DNA of 64,000 bases from Ilex aquifolium (lineage: Eukaryota; Streptophyta; Magnoliopsida; Aquifoliales; Aquifoliaceae): NCBI GenBank assembly GCA_951799425.1, contig OX637393.1, positions 31,477,244 to 31,541,243 on the forward strand. The letters are read 5' to 3'. Made by a program: the position numbers and the translations under genes. The notes below the pieces were generated by a model. That model was not told the DNA's origin. It worked only from the letters and a program-made list of their open reading frames with translations, and searched no databases. This document shows positions 23,305 through 33,376 of this stretch, piece by piece; positions within the stretch are counted from its first letter, which is position 1, and the number at the start of each line of letters is the position of its first letter.

Positions 23305-24381
23305 CTAAGATGAGGGGCCTGCCTGACTCTGAGAACTCTGCCCAAGCCCCCTCATCTGCGCCCTTAACTCTCTCATCTCCTTCTTCATCTCTCTCTGCCC
23401 TCTCAGCAGCTCAAACAAAATCTGTCTGTCAGTCCTGGGATCAGTGTCTTCATCCACTGGTACCTCAAAGTCTTCATCGAAGTTGAAGAGCTGATCCCAA
23501 TCCTCTACCGGTATATCACCCTCAGCTGCAGCCTCCCCCTGCTGGCTCCTCATCCCCACTGGCCTCGCCACACTCTGACTCTTTAAAAGAGAACCGGAGT
23601 TAAGTGCAACAACCTTCTTTGCCTTCTCCATCGTGGCGTCAATCACCACCCCCGCCTTTTCACAGAAGGCGGTAGCCAGACCGAGAAATGGGAGAGATGG
23701 TTTTTTAGGGTCAACAATGGCCCTACGCATCTCTGAGAAAATAAGGGAGGGGAGGTCTATAGTCTTGCCAGTGCCTATGGCATACAGAAGTCGGGCTCGG
23801 TCAGGGTATATGTGATTATTCCTCAGCAAAGGAAAAATGTTGGAGACTGAAATTAGATTGAGAATCTTGTACTTATTGGTCAAGTCTCCCTGCTGAAGGA
23901 ATTTCACTCCGTCAGTCCACACAAAATCTTGATCACCCATTAACTCCCTACCCACCTCATCACCACCAAAATTCTGGGGGTATTCAGGGATAGCCACCTG
24001 GGCTTGAGTCATTCCAGTCAGTTGGGCAATGGCTGAGGCATCTATACTGATGTGCTTACCTCGGACATAGGTGGTCAGCTGACCATTCCCGAGTTCATCA
24101 GCATTGCTGTAGAACTCCCTTGCCAGGATGGGAATACAAGGCCAATCTCTACCCATAAACTCGGCCCACCCTGTAGATGTGATGATCTCTTGGATTCCTA
24201 ATCGAGAGAAATCCTTGAGTTCAATCTTCCTCTCACAGACAAAGGGTTTGGAGGCGTAGTGTTTCTCGAATCTTACCCGTTCCTCTAGTATTTGGAAACG
24301 TATCGGGTCAAATGTGGTGTCCTCCTCTTCTTGGGTGCTTGATCGGGCTCTCTTTGAGGAGGAGGCTCTTGGTGGTGCCAT
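23305..24381 (-). CDS. Athila env-like ORF (putative plant transposon protein)
   Basis: This is an intact 358-residue ORF in the position of the Athila third ORF, after integrase and before the 3' LTR. Residues about 25-265 contain the family signature of an N-terminal RF--LEERV-FE segment, a GW-EF-G block, REFYSNADE, YVRGK-ISID and an AIGTGKTIDLPSLIF segment. I recall these as the conserved plant transposon domain often labelled env-like (Pfam Transposase_32 type). The C-terminus is acidic, then a charged Arg/Glu/Lys helix likely to form a coiled coil (about 315-345), then a Ser/Gln tail. I see no signal peptide or membrane span, so an envelope role is doubtful. A separate TATA box lies about 90 bp upstream, so it may be transcribed on its own. 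Confidence 0.85.
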   Translation of the reverse strand: MAPPRASSSKRARSSTQEEEDTTFDPIRFQILEERVRFEKHYASKPFVCERKIELKDFSRLGIQEIITSTGWAEFMGRDWPCIPILAREFYSNADELGNGQLTTYVRGKHISIDASAIAQLTGMTQAQVAIPEYPQNFGGDEVGRELMGDQDFVWTDGVKFLQQGDLTNKYKILNLISVSNIFPLLRNNHIYPDRARLLYAIGTGKTIDLPSLIFSEMRRAIVDPKKPSLPFLGLATAFCEKAGVVIDATMEKAKKVVALNSGSLLKSQSVARPVGMRSQQGEAAAEGDIPVEDWDQLFNFDEDFEVPVDEDTDPRTDRQILFELLRGQREMKKEMRELRAQMRGLGQSSQSQAGPSS

Positions 24382-24471
24382 AGTTGTTAAAATAGAGAAG
24401 AGAGAAGTGGAATGGGTGGGAGTTGTTTGAAATTCGGTTTAGAAACGTGCAAAACAAGCTAACTGAGGTCC

Positions 24472-24482
24472 CTATTTATAGA
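24472..24482 (-). promoter_or_regulatory. Putative internal promoter of the env-like ORF (TATA box)
   Basis: On the minus strand CTATAAATAGG lies about 90 bp upstream of the ORF start at 24381. The leader between them is rich in CT and A and has no ATG. Immediately upstream is a cluster of CGTCCGGACG words like that upstream of the LTR TATA box. The arrangement fits a plant core promoter. Expression is inferred, not shown. Confidence 0.6.
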
Positions 24483-24492
24483 TTCGCACATG

Positions 24493-24745
24493 CGTCCGGA
24501 CGCATTGGGTGTTTCCGTCCGGACGCGGTTCAACTACCGGCATTAATAAGCTTTGAATGACACGCGTCCGGACGCATGGTGAGGTTCCGTCCGGACGCGT
24601 ACTCTGAATTTGAAACGGTTAGCTTTCCCGTCCGGACGCATGACAAATCACCGTTCGGACGCGTGTTCCAGTAAGTTCAGCCTATTCTTCCCCGTCCGGA
24701 CGCAAACTCCAGAAGATTTTATACTATAATTCATGCGTCCGGACG
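24493..24745 (-). repeat. CGTCCGGACG palindrome cluster upstream of the env-like ORF
   Basis: Seven exact copies lie at 24493, 24516, 24564, 24588, 24629, 24693 and 24736, plus a variant CGTTCGGACG at 24652. Phrases around them, such as CGCGTGTTCCAGT, are shared with the LTR cluster at 21190, so the two arrays have a common origin. Spacing is irregular (23-64 bp), unlike a simple tandem repeat. Confidence 0.93.
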
Positions 24746-25137
24746 CGAGTTCCAGTGAATTGATTCCTTTATACTTAGAAAAATTTTCACTTTTCTTCAG
24801 CTCTTTCTCTCCCAAGTGGTTCCCTTCTACTTCTAAAAATTTCTAAGGCTAAAAATGCACACAAAACTATATTTTTTTTTTTTAGATAGATAGATACATG
24901 CACATACAGGCACACTGAATTGGCCAATCAAAAAAAATCAAACATGTATGCTTCACCCCCCCACTCAAAAGTTTGCATTGTCCTCAATGTAACAACACGC
25001 AATGTAATATTAAATAAGGGTTACGGAGACATACCAGATGCTCGGATAATGTGCTCATGTATCTGTGAAAAAAAATAAACAAAAACAAAAGAACAACACT
25101 TATATACATAACTGTACAGAAAATGGTTAGAGATGGA
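24746..25137 (-). other. Spacer between integrase and env-like region
   Basis: There is no ORF of note. It contains a CACCCCCCCAC-like tract near 24955 and A/T runs. The integrase stop codon is at 25138-25140. Confidence 0.6.
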
Positions 25138-25529
25138 TCATTCATAGTGGGGATCCACCAATTCGATGGATTCCACTTCCACAATACCCTCCTCCAAGAA
25201 TGGTTTCAATCTTTGCCCATTAACCTTAAACATGTTCCCATTACTTGGGTTTTCAATCTCCACTGTTCCATATGGGAATACTTCCTTGACAACGTACGGA
25301 CCACTCCATCTAGTCCGAAGCTTTCCCTTAAAGATGTGAAGCCTAGAATTATAAAGAAGAACTTTCTATGCAGGTGTAAAGGTTTTACGCACAATATTCT
25401 TATCATGAAACACCTTCATGCGTTCTTTACTGATTCTAGAGTTCTCATATGCCTCATTCCGGATCTCATCAAGCTCATTTAGCTGTAATTTCCGTGCGGT
25501 GCCAGCTTGGTCAAAACTAAAGTTGAACA
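25138..25529 (-). pseudogene. Athila integrase C-terminal part, downstream of the solo LTR
   Basis: From 25529 downward the minus strand continues the integrase: FNFSFDQAG, LNELDEIRNEAYENSR, KVFHDKNI, then a TAG at 25366 where the relatives probably have Gln, then KVLLYNSRL, GKLRTRWSGPY and a natural stop at 25138. The upstream part is at 28129-30534. Without the LTR, the two parts would be neighbours at the GAACA target site. Confidence 0.85.
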
Positions 25530-28128
25530 TGTGAAACCCGGGAAAATTTGAAATTTTTCTGAAAAAGGGCAAAATGGTAATTTGCCATTACTGCACGTAT
25601 TTGAAATACATATGTTCTAGACCTCGGATGAGGAAACGGAGTGCGTCGTTGGATTCGCAACGCGAATTCTAGTGACCACCAGAAATTTCGTTGAATTCCG
25701 AGATAGTCGGATTTTGCACGTAGTTCGAGACGACTGCGTGACGATTGACCTTTTAAAGGTCCCCAAAAACGAGAAATATTAAATTTCCTTAAAATTAAGT
25801 TAAAGTTCAAATAAAATTAAATTGAAGTTAAACCGAGATCAAATAAATCGTTTCGGGATAAAATCGGACCCGATTAAGTGGGGGACATGTGGCGCGACTC
25901 GGGCCAAGTCTTAAAAAGTATAAAAGGGGAAAAATATCTGAAAAATCAGATATTCTATACCCATTTGGCCGGCTGGTTCAGGCGTGAGAAGAGAGAAAGA
26001 GAGAAAATCAATTCTTCAAGTCTTCTCTCTTGGATTCCCGGAGCTCCGTCGCTCGGATCAACAAGAACCAAGAATTAAAGTTGCTCTACGCGGTGAGGGC
26101 TTCGACTACGTACCAAAAACAAGGCGTTTCACCGAATATCCAAGGGTGAAGTTTGGGGAAAGTCTTGGTTTTTGAGTGATTTTGGTGTATAGAGATTGCC
26201 TACATCTCTATTGAGGTAGGGGTTATTCCTATCTTGGATCATTCTACCCTAGGTGTAGCTAGGTTAAGGATATATATATATATATACATGCATGTGTAAT
26301 GATGTATATATGTGTTTATGGTTATGAGTATGAAAAGGTGAGCATGAAATTGGTTTAGGCTAGATCCTAGTTTAATTTTGATATAAGGATGTTACATGTA
26401 ATTCATCATATGACTTATGGCTATTGGAGGCATGCTATGTGTTATGAAATGTGCCTTGAAAGTGTTGGATAAGCATGCTATGAGTTTATACATTGTGCCT
26501 ATAAGGTGTTTGATAAAATGCCTTGATTGTTTAAATGGTTATTTGATGCCATTGGAATCACATGTTTGAATGTGTTATGGATGTGTTGACATATGCTCAT
26601 TGATATGTTGTTTATGATGGTTTATGGAATTTACATGCTTATGATTTAAATTCCATGGAATGTGAGGATATGTGTTGATTATTGCTCATGTAGTATACAT
26701 TACATATTGGGCATGATCATGGCATCACATTCATGGGACAATTGCATGAGTGTTGGTGTGTGGGAGATGCATAGATTTAATCGACACCTTGTTTGGTGCT
26801 TGATATGTGGGCTCGGGAGAAATTGGATCGACGATCCTTTTTGAGTCGCATGTTGCATAAGGAAAACTTGTGTTGGGTATAGCAAGAAGGGGCATGGCGA
26901 CTTCCTTGGGTGCAAAACCCTAAACCACTTGGTTGAGTCACTTGGCCGGCGGTGAGATTCCAGAAAAGTGACACGGTGTACGGAACCGGCGGTGTGATTC
27001 CGAAAATCCGTTGCCCAAAGAAAACACAAGGATTTGGTTATAAAAACACCCATTCAATGGGTAGATTCCAATAATGATCGGATTTCATAACGATCATGGG
27101 AATGATTTTTCCGTCAATAGACGGGTTGCATTACACTTTGGTGTTGCATTGTGTTGTGTGAGTCGGTGAGGACTCGGGTTGAAACGCATGGGTGAGTGTC
27201 ACTTCATTCCATGGCATAGCATTGTTGCATTCCATCATAGAATGCATAAGTATGAGAAATGATTAATTATATGTTTATGTGATGATTACATGAGCATGTG
27301 CATCTAGGGGAAGAGTAACCTCTATAGGTTTATCTCTACTGGGCGTTGTGCTCACCCTATACGGGAAACAATTTCAGGTGTCGGGTTTACACCGGCGATT
27401 GGCTCCCATGGAGAGCATCAAGGGTGAAGGGGGCCTAAGTGCGGCCTTATCTCAAGATTTTGTAAACCTTTTGTTTTACAATGGTTTATGACATGTAAAT
27501 TTTGTATAAACAAACTTATTTCATTCCCTTTTTGAATTATATTTGTATGGGATAGATTGTAATGGTCGTGTATGGATCTTGTGCAAAATGTAAAAATATA
27601 GTTGTACATGTCTTGGATGATGTGGAATTGAGTTAGGATGAATTGGAAATGAAAAATGGAGCAAGAAAGCAAATCTGGGCAGCAACTACCGGTAGTCAAT
27701 GGGTAACTACCGGTAGTCGACTGTCCAGTGTGTATCAGCTACCGGTAGCCAACAGGTAGTCGTAACTCCAGAAGGTTTCGGCTACCGGTAGACAACAGGT
27801 AGTCGTAACTCCAGAATGTTTCGGCTACCGGTAGCCGATAAACAGCTACCGGTAGTCATTCCAAAAATCTGAAATTTTCAATTGTTTTGCCAAATCTTTG
27901 GGCTTTGAATTTCCTTCCCTTAGATGATCAAAGTGGACCCTAATGGGGTACAAACCACGGTGTATGGAACTTTAATTGAATCAAATGAATGTTAAACCGA
28001 ATTTTCATTATGGGTTATAATCCCGGCTTAATAATATTCTTGATGTGGTGTCGGGCTAAGCGATATCCACGGATGTTTCCGCGGGTTGATGGGTTATCAA
28101 CGGGACCCCCGGATTTTGGGGTGTCACA
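25530..28128 (+). repeat. Solo LTR of a Tekay-type element (2599 bp) nested in Athila
   Basis: It starts TGTGAAACCCGGG and ends GGGGTGTCACA, flanked by a perfect GAACA duplication (25525-25529 and 28129-28133). Start, end and internal phrases match the element-2 LTR (2589 bp), so it is the same lineage but a different subfamily. A TATA box (AGTATAAAAGGGG) lies at 25918-25930. No internal element sequence remains, so the rest was lost by recombination between its two LTRs. Six exact CTACCGGTAG words are near its 3' end. Confidence 0.95.
27686..27855 (+). repeat. CTACCGGTAG palindrome cluster in the solo LTR
   Basis: Exact copies lie at 27686, 27707, 27739, 27782, 27825 and 27846, with half-copies ACAGGTAGTCG between them. 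The cluster occupies the position that CGTTCGAACG occupies in the element-2 LTR, shortly after a homologous GAAATGAAAAATGGA-like / GAAAATCGAAAAC phrase. Confidence 0.93.
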
Positions 28129-30534
28129 GAACATTTTAATGGCCCAATATGCTTTATGCTCTACTTCCATAGGCAAGTGACAAGCTTTTCCATAAATCAA
28201 TCTATACGGGGACATACCAATCGGGGATTTATATGCAGTTCGGTATGCCCATAATGCATCAATTAGTCGTAACGACCAATCTTTACGATCTGGATTCACC
28301 GTTTTTTCCAAAATGTAAGAAATTTCCCGATTGGCAAGCTCTACTTGACCACTTGTCTGTGGGTGATAGGGAGTTGCAACTTTATGTGTTACACCATATT
28401 TTTTCATCAAATTCTCAAAAGGCCTATTACAGAAATGCAATCCCCCATCACTGATAATGGCTCGAGGTATACCAAATCTGGACAAAATATTTTCCTTTAA
28501 AAATTTCAAAACAACTTTATGATCATTTGTCCGACATGGTATAGCTTTAACCCACTTAGAGACATAATCTATTCCCACTAAAATGTACATATACTCAAAA
28601 GATGGGGGAAAAGGACCCATGAAATCTATTCCCCAGCAGTCAAAAATTTCTATGATCAAAATCGGGTTTAGGGGCATCATATTCTTACGGGTCAATCCCC
28701 CCAATTTTTGACATCGCTCACACACTTTACAAAAATTATGGGCATCCTTAAAAATTGTAGGCCAATAAAATCCGCACTGCAAAATTTTTGCAGCGGTTTT
28801 TTTCATAGAAAAATGGCCTCCACACGCTCCCGAATGACAAAAAGATAAAATGCTACTTACCTCATCATCAGGTACACATCTCCGGATAATCTGGTCTGGG
28901 CAATATTTGAAAAGGTATGGGTCATCCCAGAAGAAACTCTTTACTTCGACTAAAAATTTCCTCTTATCCAAAGCAGTCCAAGCCGGTGGCATGTTACCTG
29001 TAACAAGAAAATTCACAATGTCAGCAAACCATGGTAATGAAGAAACTGCCAATAACTGTTCATCCGGGAAAGTATCTTTGATCGGCACTGTCTCAATGGG
29101 CACATCACTCACCAGTCTAGACAAATGGTCAGCCACTACATTTTCTACTCCTTTTTTATCCTTAATAGTGATATCAAATTCTTGGAGTAGTAAGATCCAC
29201 CTCAACAGTCTCGGCTTTGCATCTTTCTTAGTTAATAAGTATTTGAGAGCTGCATGGTCTGTGAAGATAACAATGGGGAAACCCACTAAGTACGACCTGA
29301 ATTTGTCTAGTGCAAATACTACAGCCAATAATTCTTTTTCTGTGGTAGAATAGTTCATCTGTGCACTATTTAAAGCTCTACTGGCATAGTAGATGACATG
29401 AGGCTTTTTGTCATTCCTTTGTCCTAAAACCGCCCCTACAGCATAGTCACTGGCGTCACACATGATTTCGAAAGGACGACTCCAATCTGGGGGTTGCATG
29501 ATTGGAGCAGTGACAAGCATGCCCTTTAACTTATCAAAAGCTTCTTGGCATGCTTTATCCCACTCAAAAGGTGTGTCTTTCCCTAGGAGATTGCAGAGTG
29601 GTCTAGATGTGGAACTAAAATCCTTTATAAATCTCCTATAAAAACCAGCATGACCCAAGAAAGATCTAACATCCTTAAGGGCTTTAGGGATAGATAAATT
29701 AACGATTAATTCAATTTTGGCCTTATCTACCTGAATTCCCCCAAAAGAGACAATGTGACCAAGAACAATTCCCTTCCGAACCATGAAGTGGCATTTCTCC
29801 CAGTTAAGTACTAGGTTCTTTTCTTCACATCTTATAAGCACTTTCTCAAGGTTAGATAAACAGTCATCATAGGAATCACCAAAAACAGTAAAATCATCCA
29901 TAAAAATTTCAAGAAAACGTTCAACCATATCACTGAAAATACTAAGCATACACCTTTGAAAAGTCGCCGGTGCATTGCATAGTCCAAAAGGCATCCTTCG
30001 ATAAGCAAAGGTGCCAAAAGGGCAAGTAAATGTGGTCTTCTCTTGGTCTTTTAGGGCAATTTCAATCTGGTTATATCCCGAATAACCATCTAAAAAGCAA
30101 TAGTACAAGTGTGAAGCAACCCTTTCTAAAATTTGATCCATAAAAGGTAGAGGGAAGTGGTCTTTTCTAGTAACAGCGTTAAGTCTCCTGTAGTCTATGC
30201 ACATTCTCCAACCAGTAACTGTCCTAGTTGGCACAAGTTTATTATTTTCATTAGCAACTACAGTGACTCCAGATTTCTTAGGAACTACCTGTGTGGGACT
30301 TACCCATTTGCTGTCTGCAATAGGGTAGATAATTCTTACATCTAACAGTTTCAACACCTCTTTTTTCACAACTTCTTTCATATGTGGATTTAGCCTACGT
30401 TGCATCTCCCTAGATGTTTTAGCATTATCTTCCAAATAAATCTTATGGGTACAAACCAAAGGGCTAATTCCTTTTATATCAGCTAAAGTCCAGCCAATTG
30501 CACTCTTATGTTCCTTAAGAAGGTGTAACAACAT
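28129..30534 (-). CDS. Athila pol: reverse transcriptase, RNase H, integrase (upstream part)
   Basis: The frame is continuous from 30534 until it enters the solo LTR at 28128. RT has [16 protein letters not shown] and [10 protein letters not shown]. RNase H has [41 protein letters not shown] and VADHLSRL. Integrase has a zinc-binding [10 protein letters not shown]...CERCQ and a full DDE set ([24 protein letters not shown]). All catalytic residues I can check are present. It is in the same frame as the protease ORF, separated only by a TAG at 30541-30543. Integrase lacks its C-terminus in this ORF because of the nested LTR. Confidence is high for identity; function is lost. Confidence 0.93.
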
Positions 30535-30540
30535 ACCTTC

Positions 30541-31551
30541 CTATGCTGAATTCAATCGAGAAGAAATTATTACCGGATAAGTTTCATCATCTCCTAAAAA
30601 TGCATATTTCAAATCTACCGGTAATTGCTTGAGGTCTAGCTTGGGAGCTTTATCCTTGGATGGTATTGGTGGATCAGTTCTTGGTGGGAGCTCCTCAAAT
30701 CTCTGTCTCAACTCTCTCATTTGAGGTACCTGCAAAGAGTTTAACATATCAGTTGAAACAGAAATTTCAGAATTCCTCTCATCTATCTCTAACTCAGAAT
30801 ATTGTTCAAGCAAACACGCTTCAAGTGGATCAAACAAGGAAGAATCATATACTCTGCTTGGAACAATAGATTCAATCATGTTAACTTCATGCACATCTTC
30901 ATCAATATTCCCAGGTTGTTTGCACACGTTAAAAATGTTGAGCTCTAATGTCATATTCACAAAGGTCAATTTCATCACACCATTCCTGCAATTAATTAGA
31001 GCATTTGAAGTTGCTAGGAATGGTCTGCCTAAAATGACGGGAATTTGAGCACTAGTATTTAATACAGGTTGAGTGTCCAAAATTATGAAATCCACGGGAA
31101 AATAAAATTTATCAACCTGTACTAAAACATCCTCCACCATACCCCTCGGTATCTTCACTGATCGGTCAGCTAATTGAAGTGTAACCGAAGTGGGTTTTAA
31201 CTCCCCCAACCCTAATTGTTCATATACTGAATAGGGGAGCAAATTCACACTAGCTCCTAAATCCAGTAATGCTTGTTCAATTTTGTGGTTGCCTATAACA
31301 CAAGAAATAGTAGGACAACCTGGGTCTTTATACTTTGGTGGAGTTCTGTGCTGTATAATGGAGGATACTTGCTCAGTCAAAAATGCCTTCTTTTGCACAT
31401 TTAATTTCCTTTTAACAGTGCATAACTCTTTCAAAAATTTTGCATAAGAAGGTATTTGTTTAATGGCATCCAACAAGGGAATATTGATTTTCACCTGCTT
31501 GAAAATCTCTAACATATCATTATGCACAATAGGCCTGGTAGAAGTGAGCAA
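30541..31551 (-). CDS. Athila protease region
   Basis: This 336-residue open stretch lies between two in-frame stops and follows gag. The aspartic protease signature is ALLDLGASVNLLPYS, with DLGA in place of DSGA as is common in Athila. It is followed by a hydrophobic-hydrophobic-Gly motif, IPVILGRPFLA. A Cys-free acidic C-terminal part (EVNMIESIV, LEACLLEQY) links to RT. The TAG at 30541 and TAA at 31636 both fall in the common gag-pol frame, so they look like nonsense mutations rather than gene ends. Confidence 0.85.
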   Translation of the reverse strand: MLTSTRPIVHNDMLEIFKQVKINIPLLDAIKQIPSYAKFLKELCTVKRKLNVQKKAFLTEQVSSIIQHRTPPKYKDPGCPTISCVIGNHKIEQALLDLGASVNLLPYSVYEQLGLGELKPTSVTLQLADRSVKIPRGMVEDVLVQVDKFYFPVDFIILDTQPVLNTSAQIPVILGRPFLATSNALINCRNGVMKLTFVNMTLELNIFNVCKQPGNIDEDVHEVNMIESIVPSRVYDSSLFDPLEACLLEQYSELEIDERNSEISVSTDMLNSLQVPQMRELRQRFEELPPRTDPPIPSKDKAPKLDLKQLPVDLKYAFLGDDETYPVIISSRLNSA

Positions 31552-31635
31552 TCTCTGTGGGAATGGTGCAGGTGGAACATACTTTTCAGACTTATTGATT
31601 TCAGACTGGCTAATCTTATCATCACTCTCCGTGGG

Positions 31636-33204
31636 TTAAGAAATCTTTTCAGAATCTTGAGTTTCCAAAGAAATGGTTTTATTAATTTCTTTCCCGCTGC
31701 GGAGTGTAGTGATAGACTTTACTTGCTCGTGAACAGTCTCAGAAGTGCAATTCTCATTCACAACAAATTGACCCTGTGGGTTCAGTTGTGGTTGTGCTGG
31801 AAGCCTACCTTTTTCCTGATGGCAAGGGTCAATGGTCAATTTAGTGATTGCACTCCTCATATCCTCAATAGCCTGAGTTGTTTGTCTATTGTATGTTTGC
31901 TGACTCTGCATAAATTGTGACAACACCTCCTCAATGTCTCTTTTCGGGCGTGGAATGTAAGGTGCAACATTTGAAGAGTTTTGTTGAGATGGTTGTGATG
32001 CATGATTGTCATTCCTCCAACTAAAATTTGGATGATTCTTCCACCCCGGATTGTATGTGTTCGAGTATGGATTATTGTAAGGCTTTGAAAAAGTGTTTAC
32101 AGCATTTGCTTGGTCATACACCTCTTTTAACGCAGGTAATGATGGACACTCTGTCACAGGATGTCCAGGGGTTTCACAAACACTGCATATCCCCTCAACC
32201 TGAACTATGTCAACCTGGTTAACTTTTTTGTACTCCATAGCCTCTACCCGTCTTGTTAAGGTGGCAATCCTAGCTCCTAGGTCATCCTCTTCCCTCAACT
32301 GGTATTTACCCCCACTAGATGATGATGATTGTGTAGTTTTACCCTTAGATGGTTCCTGGGATGTAGTATCCCAAGATTGTGCACTCTCGGCTAATTGGTC
32401 TAAATAGTCAAAAGCATCATCTGGTTCCTTATTCATAAAATCACCATTACACATCATTTCAATAAATTGACGCAGTTGTGAGCCTAAACCCTCATAAAAG
32501 AAACTTATTATGCGCCAGCTTTCATAACCATGATGTGGACAAGATGCAAGAAGGTCTTTGAATCTTTCCCAACTTTGATAAAAAATTTCAGACTCCTTTT
32601 GAGAAAAATTCATTATCTGTCTTTTCAAAGAGTTTGTGCGATGTGTGGGAAAAAATTTCTTTAAAAATTGTTTCTGCATCTCCTGCCATGTTCCTATAGA
32701 CCTAGATCTCAACGAATATAACCAAGTTTTAGTTTTTTCCTTTAATGAAAAAGGGAATAAATTCAGCCTGACTATATCCATTGCAACATTCTGGTCATGG
32801 AACGTAGCACATACATCCCCAAATTCTCTGATGTGCAAATATGGGTTTTCTTCACCTATACCCAGGAATTTTGGAAGTAATTGAATCATGCCAGGTTTGA
32901 AAACAAAATTAATGGCATTCAATGGAAAAATTATGCATGACGGTTTAGTGAGAAGTACAGGTTGTAGATACTCACGCAAAGTCCTACCCTGATTAACATT
33001 ATCCACCTCATTCTCATCATGATTACTTATTCTATCAACATGATCCTCCCGTTCGGGAAAATCATTCTGCCTATGGTCATTAGGATTAGTAGCCATTGTG
33101 TGCAAGAAGTGATTCGACACAGATAAATCAAATAAATTTCCAAACAGAGTATCTGAATCTTCTCTTGTTAAACGTCCACTTAAATCACGATGCCAAAAGC
33201 TCAT
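31636..33204 (-). CDS. Athila gag
   Basis: The 522-residue frame opens at 33204, though a Met about 36 codons later (MATNPNDHRQ) may be the true start. A Retrotrans_gag domain lies at about residues 100-240 (WLYSLRSRSIGTWQEM, FLKKFFP, ESEIFYQSWERFKDLL). A CCHC knuckle, CSVCETPGHPVTEC, lies near 340, then an Asn/Ser/Pro-rich tail. It would form the particle and bind the RNA. It ends at a TAA (31636-31638) that is in frame with the following protease. Confidence 0.9.
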   Translation of the reverse strand: MSFWHRDLSGRLTREDSDTLFGNLFDLSVSNHFLHTMATNPNDHRQNDFPEREDHVDRISNHDENEVDNVNQGRTLREYLQPVLLTKPSCIIFPLNAINFVFKPGMIQLLPKFLGIGEENPYLHIREFGDVCATFHDQNVAMDIVRLNLFPFSLKEKTKTWLYSLRSRSIGTWQEMQKQFLKKFFPTHRTNSLKRQIMNFSQKESEIFYQSWERFKDLLASCPHHGYESWRIISFFYEGLGSQLRQFIEMMCNGDFMNKEPDDAFDYLDQLAESAQSWDTTSQEPSKGKTTQSSSSSGGKYQLREEDDLGARIATLTRRVEAMEYKKVNQVDIVQVEGICSVCETPGHPVTECPSLPALKEVYDQANAVNTFSKPYNNPYSNTYNPGWKNHPNFSWRNDNHASQPSQQNSSNVAPYIPRPKRDIEEVLSQFMQSQQTYNRQTTQAIEDMRSAITKLTIDPCHQEKGRLPAQPQLNPQGQFVVNENCTSETVHEQVKSITTLRSGKEINKTISLETQDSEKIS

Positions 33205-33352
33205 AAAACAAATAAATAACCTAAATAAATTCTAACTTTAACTAACATAAAAATAACTAAAATAAACTAAAAATTAGAACGAAGTTACCGGATTTCCGAA
33301 GACTCGCAAATACCACAAACCTCAATGATGTGATGGCTCCTTGTCCTTCAGT

Positions 33353-33370
33353 TCCCCGGCAACGGCGCCA
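33353..33370 (-). other. Athila primer binding site (tRNA-Asp type)
   Basis: The minus strand reads TGGCGCCGTTGCCGGGGA, the complement of the tRNA-Asp 3' end typical of Athila. It lies six bases from the LTR at 33377. Confidence 0.92.
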
Positions 33371-33376
33371 AAAACT

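Noticed and set aside
30541-31638. Programmed read-through between Athila gag, protease and pol
   Set aside because: The stops TAA and TAG are in one frame but have no obvious read-through context, and a third stop lies in integrase. Simple mutation is likelier.
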